Shown: positions 33,925-42,136 of the stretch, piece after piece | Layout of the letters: every line of letters begins with the position of its first letter | Numbering within the stretch: position 1 is the first letter of the stretch | Source of the DNA: an uncultured Bacteroides sp. | Lineage (GTDB): Bacteria; Bacteroidota; Bacteroidia; Bacteroidales; Bacteroidaceae | Reading direction: 5' to 3' | DNA length: 64,000 bases | Assembly (NCBI GenBank): GCA_900551445.1 | Contig: URWA01000016.1 | Coordinates: 5,263-69,262, forward strand | The notes under the pieces: model-generated | The model's database searches: none | What the model was told of the DNA's origin: nothing | Seen by the model: only the letters and a program-made list of their open reading frames with translations | Made by a program: the position numbers and the translations under genes

Positions 33925-34908
33925 ATGAAACAATATACAAGCGAACAGCTGTTGCAGCAAATCCATGAATACATCGGTCAGCTTTCTTACAAGCGGAAAC
34001 CGATGGGGTTGTATGAACCGATAGAGTATGTGTTGGGACTGGGCGGGAAACGTCTGCGTCCGGTATTGATGCTGCTGGCTTATAATCTGTACAAAGAGGA
34101 CGTGGAACGCATTTTTCCTCAGGCTGCCGGTATTGAGACTTATCACAACTTTACGCTGTTGCACGATGATTTGATGGACAAGGCCGATATGCGGCGCAAC
34201 AAGCCGACCGTACACAAGCGATGGAACGAGAATACGGCCATCCTTTCGGGAGATGCCATGCTGATTCTTTCCTATCAGTTCATGATGCAGCAATGTCCGG
34301 CAGAATACGTGGGAAAGGTGATGGAGGTGTTCGGCCGTACCGCACTCGAGGTCTGCGAAGGACAGCAGTGGGATATGGAGTTTGAACAGCTGACGGACGT
34401 GACGGTAGAGGAATACCTCGAAATGATTCGTCTGAAGACTTCTGTATTGTTGGCTGCGGCCTTGAAAATCGGAGCGATTTTGGGAGGTGCACCTGAAAAG
34501 GACGCGGAACGTCTGTATGATTTCGGGGTGAAGATGGGACTGGCTTTCCAGTTGCAGGACGATTACCTCGACGTGTATGGCGATCCGGCTGTCTTCGGCA
34601 AGAAAATCGGAGGCGACATTCTTTGCAACAAAAAGACCTTTATGTTGATTACGGCGCTGGCACAGGCTCAGGAAGATGACAAGGAAGCATTGCTGGGTTG
34701 GCTTCACGTGGAAGACTATGCACCGGAAGAAAAAATAAAGGCTGTGACGGCAATATATAATAAGGTAGGTGTGGCGGATAGCTGCAATGCCCGTATTGAT
34801 GCATATTATAAGGAAGGCTTGGCTTTGTTGGAGCAGGTGGAAGTAGAACCGGCCCGCAAGGAAGAACTGAAGGCCTTTGTCTGCCGTTTAATGGACCGTA
34901 AACTGTGA
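33925..34908 (+). CDS. Polyprenyl (isoprenoid) diphosphate synthase
   Basis: A 327-residue all-helical trans-prenyltransferase. The two Asp-rich metal motifs are 'LLHDDLMDKADMRRNKPTVH' (DDxxD) and 'QLQDDYLDVYGD', and 'GLGGKRLRPVLMLLAY' is the conserved Lys/Arg diphosphate-binding stretch. It condenses IPP onto allylic diphosphates; chain length cannot be read with confidence (geranylgeranyl or longer, for menaquinone precursors). It lies upstream of the tatD-family gene, separated by a single base, so the pair is cotranscribed. No TAnnTTTG box was found upstream. Confidence 0.88.
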   Translation: MKQYTSEQLLQQIHEYIGQLSYKRKPMGLYEPIEYVLGLGGKRLRPVLMLLAYNLYKEDVERIFPQAAGIETYHNFTLLHDDLMDKADMRRNKPTVHKRWNENTAILSGDAMLILSYQFMMQQCPAEYVGKVMEVFGRTALEVCEGQQWDMEFEQLTDVTVEEYLEMIRLKTSVLLAAALKIGAILGGAPEKDAERLYDFGVKMGLAFQLQDDYLDVYGDPAVFGKKIGGDILCNKKTFMLITALAQAQEDDKEALLGWLHVEDYAPEEKIKAVTAIYNKVGVADSCNARIDAYYKEGLALLEQVEVEPARKEELKAFVCRLMDRKL

Positions 34909-34909
34909 G

Positions 34910-35704
34910 ATGATGAATGCCCTGATTGATACACATACTCATTTGTACACCGAAGAGTTTGAGGAAGACCGCGAACTGGCTGTAATTCGGGCGGTGGAGG
35001 CAGGAGTAACCCGCTTGTTCATGCCGAATATTGACGATACTACGGTGGAGGCCATGCTGAAGTTGTGCGACGCTCATGACTATTGTTATCCGATGATTGG
35101 CTTTCATCCGACTTCGGTCGATGAAAACTGGAAGGAACGTTTGCAGACGGTGAAGCAGTGGCTGACATCTGATCCGCACCGCTTTTATGGTATTGGCGAA
35201 GTGGGGCTCGACTTGTATTGGGACAAAACCTTCCGCAAGGAGCAGATGGCGGCGTTTGAGGAACAGGTGAACTGGGCCTTGGAGTACGACCTGCCTTTGA
35301 TTATCCATTGCCGGGAAGCTTATCCGGAACTGCTGGAAATTCTGGCCGCTTACAAGCAGACGGCTTTGCGGGGAATTTTTCATAGTTTTACCGGCTCATC
35401 GGAAGATGCGACCCGTTTGCTGGAGTATGAATCGTTCATGCTCGGCATTAATGGGGTGGTGACTTTCAAGAAAAGTATTCTTCCGGAAGTGTTGAAAGAT
35501 GTGCCTTTAAATCGGATTGTGCTCGAAACCGACTCGCCTTATCTGGCTCCGGTACCTTATCGGGGAAAGCGAAATGAGAGTGCCTATTTGGTGAAGGTGG
35601 CCGAACGCCTTTCCGAAATTTATGGCATACCTTTGTCGGAAATTGCGGCCCAAACCTCGGAAAATGCTTTAAAAGTCTTCACAAATGCGGAGAAAAGTTT
35701 TTAA
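34910..35704 (+). CDS. TatD-family metal-dependent hydrolase
   Basis: A 264-residue TIM-barrel hydrolase. Motifs: 'LIDTHTHLYTEEF' (metal-binding His pair), 'GIGEVGLDLYWDKT' (bridging Glu), 'LPLIIHCREAY' (His), 'GIFHSFTGS' (His) and 'IVLETDSPYLAPVPYRGKRNES' (catalytic Asp). The family includes 3'-5' DNA/RNA exonucleases with roles in DNA repair and RNA quality control. Length is typical. An alternative start is the second ATG, one codon later. It follows the prenyl synthase gene by one base. Confidence 0.9.
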   Translation: MMNALIDTHTHLYTEEFEEDRELAVIRAVEAGVTRLFMPNIDDTTVEAMLKLCDAHDYCYPMIGFHPTSVDENWKERLQTVKQWLTSDPHRFYGIGEVGLDLYWDKTFRKEQMAAFEEQVNWALEYDLPLIIHCREAYPELLEILAAYKQTALRGIFHSFTGSSEDATRLLEYESFMLGINGVVTFKKSILPEVLKDVPLNRIVLETDSPYLAPVPYRGKRNESAYLVKVAERLSEIYGIPLSEIAAQTSENALKVFTNAEKSF

Positions 35705-35773
35705 AGTTTATTAATTTCGAGTCTAAACGAAAACTTTTGCAGTTTGGATGTTATGTAAGACGAAAAAAAAGAA

Positions 35774-35781
35774 TACATTTG
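35774..35781 (+). promoter_or_regulatory. -7 box upstream of tRNA-Ser
   Basis: TACATTTG matches TAnnTTTG, 61 bp before the mature tRNA start. It could also serve the exbB operon by read-through, since no separate promoter box is seen between the tRNA and exbB. Confidence 0.5.
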
Positions 35782-35841
35782 TGACTGAAATCAATCAAAG
35801 GGGTTTGGGTGTTTAAAACTTGTTCCCGATATTGGAAAAAA

Positions 35842-35929
35842 GGAGAGGTGCTCGAGTGGTTGAAGAGGCACGCCTGGAAAGCGTGTATACGCCAAAAGCG
35901 TATCACGGGTTCGAATCCCGTTCTCTCCG
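35842..35929 (+). tRNA. tRNA-Ser (anticodon GGA)
   Basis: An 88-nt type II tRNA. The acceptor arm GGAGAGG pairs with TCTCTCC (one G-T pair), the anticodon stem-loop is CACGC-CTGGAAA-GCGTG with anticodon GGA, there is a long variable arm (TACGCCAAAAGCGTA), and the T arm ACGGG-TTCGAAT-CCCGT. The discriminator is G and CCA is not encoded. Confidence 0.95.
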
Positions 35930-35991
35930 CAATATAAGAGAAAAACAATTAACAAACTATTAATTAATTAATCTTAAAAATTAGACACACA

Positions 35992-36795
35992 ATGAAAAAG
36001 TTATTTGCAATTCTTGCAGTGATGGGAGTCCTCTCATTTGGAATGACTCAGACAGCTATGGCTCAGGATTCTACAGCTACCGCAGCTCCGGCTCAGACAG
36101 AAGAAGTAGCAGCAGCTGACGATGCAGCAGCAGCTCCGGCTGTAGTAGAAGAAGGTGGTTTGCACAAAGAATTAAAGACTAAGTTTATCGAAGGTGATGC
36201 AGGCTTCATGTCTTTGGTTGCTATCGCATTGGTACTTGGTCTGGCTTTCTGTATTGAACGTATCATTTACTTGAGCTTGGCTGAAGTAGACGTAAAGAAA
36301 TTGATGGCTAAAGTTGAAGCCGCTTTGGAAAAAGGTGATGTAGAAGGTGCTAAGACTATCTGCCGTAACACTCGTGGTCCTGTTGCTTCTATCTGCTATC
36401 AGGGTTTGATGAGAATCGACGAAGGCTTGGACGTAGTTGAACGTTCAGTTGTTTCTTACGGTGGTGTTCAGGCTGGTTACCTTGAAAAAGGATGCTCTTG
36501 GATCACATTGTTCATCGCGATGGCTCCGTCTCTGGGATTCTTGGGTACTGTAATCGGTATGGTTATGGCGTTCGACCAAATCCAGCAGGCTGGTGATATT
36601 TCTCCGACAGTTGTTGCAGGTGGTATGAAAGTGGCCTTGATTACTACTATCTTCGGTTTGATCGTTGCTTTGATTCTGCAGGTATTCTACAACTACATCC
36701 TGTCTAAGATTGAAGCTATTACAAGCCAGATGGAAGATTCTTCTATCACATTGCTTGATATGATCATGAAGTACAACTTGAAATACAAAAAATAA
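35992..36795 (+). CDS. exbB: ExbB/MotA/TolQ proton-channel protein
   Basis: A 267-residue inner-membrane subunit of the Ton motor. The MotA/TolQ/ExbB domain spans about 75-260, with helices near 78-98, 168-190 and 205-232 and typical 'SLGFLGTVIGMVMAF' and 'KVALITTIFGLIVALILQVFYN' stretches. Ahead of it is an unusual N-terminus: a signal-peptide-like segment ending 'QTAMAQ' (about residue 25) and a roughly 35-residue Ala/Glu/Asp-rich linker. It is the first gene of a four-gene operon (exbB, four-helix protein, two exbD) energising TonB-dependent transport. Confidence 0.9.
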   Translation: MKKLFAILAVMGVLSFGMTQTAMAQDSTATAAPAQTEEVAAADDAAAAPAVVEEGGLHKELKTKFIEGDAGFMSLVAIALVLGLAFCIERIIYLSLAEVDVKKLMAKVEAALEKGDVEGAKTICRNTRGPVASICYQGLMRIDEGLDVVERSVVSYGGVQAGYLEKGCSWITLFIAMAPSLGFLGTVIGMVMAFDQIQQAGDISPTVVAGGMKVALITTIFGLIVALILQVFYNYILSKIEAITSQMEDSSITLLDMIMKYNLKYKK

Positions 36796-36803
36796 TAAGA
36801 ACA

Positions 36804-37268
36804 ATGGCTAAATTATCATATAAAGTATCATACTACGTATTCTATGTATGCATCGCACTGATTCTGGTAGTGCTGGGCATGTTCTACGGAGTAGGATACA
36901 GCGAAACAAATGCAGCTGGTTTGGTTGAACCGGCTAATACTCCGGCCCTGATGTACCTGATGTATGGTATGTTTGCAATTACTGTCATCGCGACTCTTGT
37001 AGGAGCTATTGCACAGTTTGGCGGAGCATTGAAAGATAATCCGAAAGGAGCTATCAAATCATTGATTGGACTGATTCTGTTGGTCGTATTGCTGATTGTG
37101 ACTTATAACCTCGGTTCTTCTGAAACAGTTGTTATGGGTGGCGGTACAGAATATACCAATGTCACTATGCTGAAGGTAACAGACATGCTGCTGTACTCTA
37201 CATACGTATTGTTCGGCCTGGCTGCCCTTGGTACATTGATCAACTTGTCTGGAATTTTGAAGAAATAA
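36804..37268 (+). CDS. Four-helix membrane protein between exbB and exbD
   Basis: A 154-residue protein not assigned to a named family. Four hydrophobic helices are visible (about 12-32, 49-70, 83-103 and 128-150), with a short soluble loop 'SSETVVMGGGTEYTNVTMLK'. It sits 8 bp after exbB and 42 bp before exbD, with no other promoter. The placement suggests an accessory component of this Ton motor, but the function is unknown. There are no catalytic motifs. Confidence 0.8.
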   Translation: MAKLSYKVSYYVFYVCIALILVVLGMFYGVGYSETNAAGLVEPANTPALMYLMYGMFAITVIATLVGAIAQFGGALKDNPKGAIKSLIGLILLVVLLIVTYNLGSSETVVMGGGTEYTNVTMLKVTDMLLYSTYVLFGLAALGTLINLSGILKK

Positions 37269-37310
37269 TATCATCATTGAAGTTTAATTAAAATATAAGG
37301 AGTAAGTCAA

Positions 37311-37898
37311 ATGGCAAAAAAGAAAAGATCAGTGCCTGGAATCAACTCAAGTTCTACGGCCGATATTGCCTTCATGTTGCTTATTTTCTTCCTTATTACA
37401 ACATCAATGGATACTGACCGTGGTTTGGCGAGACGTTTGCCGCCTCCACCTGAAAACAAGGATCAGAAAGATGATATTATTGTAAAGGAAAGAAACGTTC
37501 TTCAGGTTCGTTTGAACAAGGACGACCAGCTGATGGTCGGTGGAGAATGGTCTGATATCAGACAGTTGAGACAAAAGGCAAAAGAATTCATTGCCAATCC
37601 GAACAACGACGAGAATTTGCCAGAAAAGCACTTGAAACATCTTCCGTTCTTCGGTGACGTAATGGTTACAGAAAAGCACGTAATCTCTGTACAGAATGAC
37701 GTGGGTACTAGCTACAATGCTTATATTCAGGTTCAGAACGAATTGGTAGCAGCTTACAATGAGTTGCGTAACGAACTGGCTCAGTCTCAGTTCGGAAAGA
37801 CGTTCGCTGAATGTTCTGAAGACGAGCAGAAAGCTATTACAGACTATTATCCGCAGAAGATTTCTGAAGCAGAACCTAAAAAATATGGAGGAAAATAA
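37311..37898 (+). CDS. exbD: ExbD/TolR-family protein (first copy)
   Basis: A 195-residue motor stator protein with a short N-terminal cytoplasmic segment and one helix (about 15-33) 'STADIAFMLLIFFLITTSM'. Asp 18 matches the proton-carrying Asp of ExbD. The periplasmic domain is longer than usual (typical ExbD is about 140 residues), with an insertion of about 50 residues ('NPNNDENLPEKHLKHLPFFG...'). It sits 2 bp before a second exbD. Confidence 0.88.
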   Translation: MAKKKRSVPGINSSSTADIAFMLLIFFLITTSMDTDRGLARRLPPPPENKDQKDDIIVKERNVLQVRLNKDDQLMVGGEWSDIRQLRQKAKEFIANPNNDENLPEKHLKHLPFFGDVMVTEKHVISVQNDVGTSYNAYIQVQNELVAAYNELRNELAQSQFGKTFAECSEDEQKAITDYYPQKISEAEPKKYGGK

Positions 37899-37900
37899 TC

Positions 37901-38365
37901 ATGGGAAAATTTAATAAGACAGGTAAGCGTGGCATGCCGGAGTTGAATACCTCTTCTCTGCCGGACCTTATCTTTACCATGTTGTTCTTCTTCATGATTG
38001 TAACAACCATGCGTGAAGTTACGTTGAAGGTTCAGTTCAAGGTGCCTGCTGCCACAGAATTGGAAAAGCTTGAAAAGAAGTCTTTGGTGTCTTTCATCTA
38101 CATTGGTAAACCGTTGCCGGAATATCAGAAGAAGATGGGTACTACTGACCGTATCCAGTTGAACGATAAGTTCGCTGAATCTTCAGAAGTACAGGACTAC
38201 ATCTATCAGGAACGTGAAAACATGAAAGAGGAAGACAAACCGTTTATGACTGTTTCCCTGAAGGTAGATGCAAATACCAAGATGGGTATCGTAACAGAAG
38301 TAAAACAGGCTCTTCGTCAGGCATACGCTTTGAAGATCAACTATTCAGCTACTCAGCGTCAGTAA
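37901..38365 (+). CDS. exbD: ExbD/TolR-family protein (second copy)
   Basis: A 154-residue ExbD with helix 'NTSSLPDLIFTMLFFFMIVTTM' (about 16-37) carrying the conserved Asp, and a compact periplasmic domain of normal length ending 'EVKQALRQAYALKINYSAT'. It is not a close copy of the first ExbD, so the motor may use a heteromeric ExbD pair. A terminator follows. Confidence 0.9.
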   Translation: MGKFNKTGKRGMPELNTSSLPDLIFTMLFFFMIVTTMREVTLKVQFKVPAATELEKLEKKSLVSFIYIGKPLPEYQKKMGTTDRIQLNDKFAESSEVQDYIYQERENMKEEDKPFMTVSLKVDANTKMGIVTEVKQALRQAYALKINYSATQRQ

Positions 38366-38672
38366 TAGTTTTTCATACTTACAAGAAAAGGCTGTCTCTT
38401 TAGAGGCGGCCTTTTTTTATGCCTTTAGGGAACCTTTGAGTCCGATGGGGGCTATTGTGTACAAGTATTTTTCATTTTTATGAGAAGGCTGGCTGTGAAG
38501 TATGAACGGCACTCTGTGCTTTTCTTCTTTGGATATGTAGGGGGGAGAAGAGACTCCTCTGGGGAAGTAGGAGAATGGAGACGTTGGAGAATGGAGGAGG
38601 ATTGGATATGGGTAGACGGTTCTTGTTTTTTACCTTTGATGGGAAGGTGTCAGATAAAGAGTGTGTCTTTTA
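38366..38672. other. 306-bp intergenic region, largely featureless
   Basis: Holds the exbD terminator, then a purine-rich stretch with two copies of GGAGAATGGAG (38570-38580 and 38586-38596). No gene with protein-like composition was found, although one frame stays open across part of it. Confidence 0.5.
38387..38418 (+). terminator. Terminator after the exbB-exbD operon
   Basis: AAGGCTGTCTC pairs with GAGGCGGCCTT (two G-T pairs), 4-nt loop, followed by TTTTT; 21 bp past the stop. Confidence 0.88.
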
Positions 38673-40034
38673 TTATGAAACAGTGGGAGGGACAAGTAAG
38701 GAACGCTTCTTTTTCCAGTAATATACCTGTCCGTAGATATCCGCCAATGCCCAGCCGATAGGAATGGACCACCAGATACCGTGTACACCAATGGAAGGGA
38801 TGGATGCTAAGAGGTAGGCCAAGGCCACACGGGTTCCCAAGGACAGAATGGTCAGGATAATAGACATTTCCGGCTTGCATACAGCCCGGTAAAAACCATA
38901 CCATAGAAACAGGTAACCGATGCCTAAGTAGAAACTGCCTTCTACCCGAAGATATTCTACTCCAATCCGGATAATTTCTTTTTCGTCCGATGAAATGAAA
39001 ATCTGCATTAGCCAGGGAGCTGCCAGGAAGATAAGCGCTGAGAGAAGCAGGCAGAAAAGCGTAGTCATCCAGAACGCTTTTTTGAATCCTTGCAGGATGC
39101 GGTCTTTCTTTCCGGCTCCGTAGTTTTGGGCGGTGAAAGTAGAGAAGGCATTGCCGAAATCCTGTACGGGCATGTAGGCAAAGGAATCAATTTTAACGGC
39201 GGCGGTGAAAGCGGCCATGACGGAAGTCCCGAAACTGTTGACCAGTCCCTGTACCATCAGAATACCAAAGTTCATGACCGATTGTTGTATACAAGTCAGT
39301 GAGGCATACGAAAATACCTGCCTGACGAGGGGACGGTTTATCTTGAAATCTTTTCGTGTAAGCCGTGTTTCCGGAATTTTTCTCCAGCAGTACACCCAAA
39401 GTCCGATGGCAGAAACAGCTTGTGAAAGAACTGTAGCTGAGGCTGCTCCTGCGATACCGTAGCCGAGCCGAAGGATAAACAGCAGGTCGAGTACGACGTT
39501 CAATACGACGGAGATTGCCAGATAAACCAAGGGCGTAAAGGAATTGCCTAATGCCCGCAGGAGGTAAGCGTAATAATTATATAGGTAAACGAACCAGATG
39601 CCGATAAAGGTGATTTTCAGGTAGTCGTACGTCATTTCTTGTAATTCTTCCGGAGTTTGCAGCCATTGAATAATCGGACGGATGCAGCTGATGGAGAAAG
39701 CGAAAATGAGGAAGGTAGCGATGCCCGTAATGAGCAGAGAGGTTGCTTGGGTACGTTTCAGAGGTTCATAATCTTTAGCCCCGTAGCGCATGGAGAATAG
39801 GGCACTGCATCCCATGCACAAACCGATGAAGATGGAGGTGATGAATACCATGAGCGTGTAGGAAGAGCCTACGGCAGCCAAAGCATTGGCTCCCAGCGTC
39901 TGTCCGATAATCAGTGTATCCGCAATATTATATCCCTGCTGGAGCAGGTTGCCGAGGATGAGTGGATAAGCCAGACAAAGCATGCTTTGGGTGATGTTTC
40001 CCGAAGTAAGGTCTTTCGTGCGACTGGTCTGCAT
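38673..40034 (-). CDS. MATE-family efflux transporter
   Basis: A 453-residue polytopic membrane protein with about 12 helices in two six-helix halves, matching the MATE fold (DinF/NorM-like). The N-terminus 'TSGNITQSMLCLAYPLILGNLLQQGYNIADTLIIGQTLGANALAAVG' is characteristic. It would export cationic compounds with H+ or Na+ antiport; the substrate is unknown. It stands alone on the minus strand; the tRNA-Leu terminator lies just upstream. No clear -7 box. Confidence 0.9.
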   Translation of the reverse strand: MQTSRTKDLTSGNITQSMLCLAYPLILGNLLQQGYNIADTLIIGQTLGANALAAVGSSYTLMVFITSIFIGLCMGCSALFSMRYGAKDYEPLKRTQATSLLITGIATFLIFAFSISCIRPIIQWLQTPEELQEMTYDYLKITFIGIWFVYLYNYYAYLLRALGNSFTPLVYLAISVVLNVVLDLLFILRLGYGIAGAASATVLSQAVSAIGLWVYCWRKIPETRLTRKDFKINRPLVRQVFSYASLTCIQQSVMNFGILMVQGLVNSFGTSVMAAFTAAVKIDSFAYMPVQDFGNAFSTFTAQNYGAGKKDRILQGFKKAFWMTTLFCLLLSALIFLAAPWLMQIFISSDEKEIIRIGVEYLRVEGSFYLGIGYLFLWYGFYRAVCKPEMSIILTILSLGTRVALAYLLASIPSIGVHGIWWSIPIGWALADIYGQVYYWKKKRSLLVPPTVS

Positions 40035-40057
40035 GGTTTATGGGTATATGACAAAAT

Positions 40058-40097
40058 AAAATGGATTTAATAAACACGTGTTTATTAAATCCATTTT
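40058..40097 (-). terminator. Perfect 40-bp palindromic terminator of tRNA-Leu
   Basis: Two 20-nt arms meet at the centre CACGTG with no spacer; arms begin AAAATGGATTTAATAAACAC. On the minus strand the structure follows tRNA-Leu and ends in TTTTATTTTG. Confidence 0.85.
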
Positions 40098-40104
40098 TAC
40101 TATG

Positions 40105-40186
40105 TGCGCCTGATAGGACTCGAACCTACACGTCTCACGACACCAGATCCTAAGTCTGGCGCGGCTACCAATTACGCCACAGGCGC
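40105..40186 (-). tRNA. tRNA-Leu (anticodon TAG)
   Basis: An 82-nt type II tRNA. The acceptor stem GCGCCTG/CAGGCGC is perfect and the discriminator is A. The anticodon stem-loop is CCAGA-CTTAGGA-TCTGG with anticodon TAG, followed by a variable arm TGTCGTGAGACGT and T arm GTAGG-TTCGAGT-CCTAT. CCA is not encoded. Confidence 0.95.
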
Positions 40187-40219
40187 GCATACAGAAAACG
40201 ATTTCTGCATTTGCGGAGG

Positions 40220-40227
40220 CAAAGGTA
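40220..40227 (-). promoter_or_regulatory. -7 box for tRNA-Leu
   Basis: On the minus strand TACCTTTG matches TAnnTTTG, 34 bp from the mature 5' end of the tRNA. Confidence 0.65.
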
Positions 40228-40259
40228 GAAATAATTTCCCGATTCTCCAAATCTGCGGG

Positions 40260-41285
40260 TCAATTCTTTAGTATTTTGATGGCGGTTTCAATGAGCGTAT
40301 CTTTTCCTCGCTGCATGTCTTCGCTGGTCATATCCACCTTTACGTCCGGATCGATACCGAACTCCAGCTGGTTCATGTCCGGGTCGAACATCGGGCTGGC
40401 CGAGAAACGGATGGACCATCCGTTGGGGATTTCGGAACTGAACGGCAGGCCAGAACCGCCTCCGGTCGTATCTCCCAAGGTAGTGACATTGGGAAACTGC
40501 CGCATGGTATTGACAAAGTCGTTGGTGGCACTGTAGGAACGTCGGTTGGTCAGCACCACGGCTTTTTTCTGCCAGCGGATGCTGTTAGACGGTTCCTGAT
40601 ACACCGGTTCCGGGTCGGAAAAGTCATTGTGGCCGGGGCCTGTTTTGTGACTGATGTAGCCCACCAGCACCTTTTCGTTGGTAAACCGGGCGGCCAGTTT
40701 TTGGGCAGTAGTCAGGCTGCCACCTCCGTTGTTGCGCACATCGATTATCACTCCGTCGCAGATTTCCAGTTTCTTCAGCATCTGGTCCAGATTTCCGTCA
40801 CCGATGCCGTCGGAGAAACTTTCGCAGTACACATAGCCGATGTTGTTGTCCAGAATCTGGTAGGTGAGTCCGGAAGTGATGATATAGTCTTTTTTGAGGT
40901 AATTGCTTTGGATGCTGTCACTGAAATTGCGCGGATAGGCATCAAACCATTCCCTGTATTGCGAGGTTCCCAAGGAACTGCTCAGATTCACATGGCCGTC
41001 CCTGAGTTCGTTGACCATGTCTGAAAGGACTTCAAAAAGTGCTTCCCAGCTCATCGACGAAGAAATCCGTTTCGCATAGCGGGCATGCACTTCATCCCAG
41101 TCCAGGCCATACACTTCCTTTTTGTAATCGAGGAAACAATATTGCTCGTCGATGATTTTCCAGAGCGATTCGAAGTTGGCTTCCGGTGTATTGCCCTGTA
41201 TGTCTTCACGGATACACGAAGAGAATAAGGTGCAGGTCAGCACCAGCAGGAGGCCGTATAAGTGGAAATGATATATCTTCTTCAT
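40260..41285 (-). CDS. S41-family (C-terminal processing-like) peptidase lipoprotein
   Basis: A 341-residue lipoprotein (lipobox 'CTLFSSC', Cys 24) with an S41 peptidase domain. Conserved stretches: 'GYVYCESFSDGIG', 'DGVIIDVRNNGGG', 'VVLTNRRSYSATNDFVNTM' with the likely nucleophilic Ser in 'SYSAT', and 'LGDTTGGGSGLPFSSEIPNGW'. No PDZ domain is evident, unlike CtpA/Prc. It would act on peptides in the periplasm or at the outer membrane; the substrate is unknown. It is the third gene of a topoisomerase-DUF3316-peptidase operon (1-bp gap). Confidence 0.87.
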   Translation of the reverse strand: MKKIYHFHLYGLLLVLTCTLFSSCIREDIQGNTPEANFESLWKIIDEQYCFLDYKKEVYGLDWDEVHARYAKRISSSMSWEALFEVLSDMVNELRDGHVNLSSSLGTSQYREWFDAYPRNFSDSIQSNYLKKDYIITSGLTYQILDNNIGYVYCESFSDGIGDGNLDQMLKKLEICDGVIIDVRNNGGGSLTTAQKLAARFTNEKVLVGYISHKTGPGHNDFSDPEPVYQEPSNSIRWQKKAVVLTNRRSYSATNDFVNTMRQFPNVTTLGDTTGGGSGLPFSSEIPNGWSIRFSASPMFDPDMNQLEFGIDPDVKVDMTSEDMQRGKDTLIETAIKILKN

Positions 41286-41286
41286 A

Positions 41287-42132
41287 TCAGTAGGGAGTAA
41301 CGTTTGAAGGCATGGTGATTCGGTTCTTGCCTTTCAGTAGGTAGAAATTCTTCACGAAGCCAATCATGAAATCATGTGAGTAAGTGTGGTATTTCAGGTG
41401 GTTGACCTTGGCCTGCTGGAGGTCGCAGACATAGGCTACACGCATCGTGACCTTCCGGATAGGGAAGTCGAGGGTCACCATCTGGCGGAGGGAAGGACTG
41501 TTGTGGAGGGAGGTAAACAGGACATTCTTTCCTTTGTGTCCCAAAGAGAACATTTCATAGTATGACTGTCCGAATTCGGGAGAGAACATGGCACCCAGCA
41601 ACGGAAGATTGGCCTGGTAACGCGCCACCAGCGGATAATTGCCGATATGGAACTTGTAGATGGCTATACCGGAGATGCCCAGACTGCCGTATGCCTTGCC
41701 CTGTGCCGGGTTGTTGGAGTTACGTGTATTGTACACGAATCCCCCGTTCAGGTCAATTGTCGGGCCGGCCAGCAACTTCAGTCGTTCACTGAGACGAAAC
41801 TGATAATGGAGAGTATAACTCCAGTTCAGCAGTCCGGCATACATATAGCCTGTTTGGCTGGGATTGTGCGTGTACGACACATGGGCCTGCAACAGATTCT
41901 GTGCCGATACGTTTCCACCCATCAGCCGGGTCATGCGCATATTCTCGCGCAGAATACGTACCTCCGGCCCTTTGTATTCCAGTGGAGAAAGATACGTGTC
42001 GAGCACGTTGCTCACGCCTGCTCCGTAGAGTACGGAACGCATCACGTAGCGGGTCGCACGCAGACTGTCTTCCTGTGCATGGAGCATGAGGACAGACAGG
42101 CAGGCGTAGAGTAGAAAGATAATTCGTTTCAT
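41287..42132 (-). CDS. DUF3316-like exported beta-barrel protein
   Basis: A 281-residue exported protein with a signal peptide ending 'LMLHAQ'. Its sequence is rich in alternating aromatic strands ('MYAGLLNWSYTLHYQFRLSERLKLLAGPTIDLNGGFVYN', 'KVTMRVAYVCDLQQAKVNHLKYHTYSHDFMIGFVKNFYLL'), which suggests an outer-membrane beta-barrel. It resembles the DUF3316 group of Bacteroidetes proteins, of unknown function (recalled, moderate confidence). It lies 4 bp after the topoisomerase gene and 1 bp before the S41 peptidase. Confidence 0.7.
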   Translation of the reverse strand: MKRIIFLLYACLSVLMLHAQEDSLRATRYVMRSVLYGAGVSNVLDTYLSPLEYKGPEVRILRENMRMTRLMGGNVSAQNLLQAHVSYTHNPSQTGYMYAGLLNWSYTLHYQFRLSERLKLLAGPTIDLNGGFVYNTRNSNNPAQGKAYGSLGISGIAIYKFHIGNYPLVARYQANLPLLGAMFSPEFGQSYYEMFSLGHKGKNVLFTSLHNSPSLRQMVTLDFPIRKVTMRVAYVCDLQQAKVNHLKYHTYSHDFMIGFVKNFYLLKGKNRITMPSNVTPY

Positions 42133-42136
42133 GCGA

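Noticed and set aside
38570..38596. Two copies of GGAGAATGGAG
   Set aside because: Spacing is 16 bp with no dyad, so it does not belong to the 22-bp array class; purine-rich low complexity is a simpler reading.
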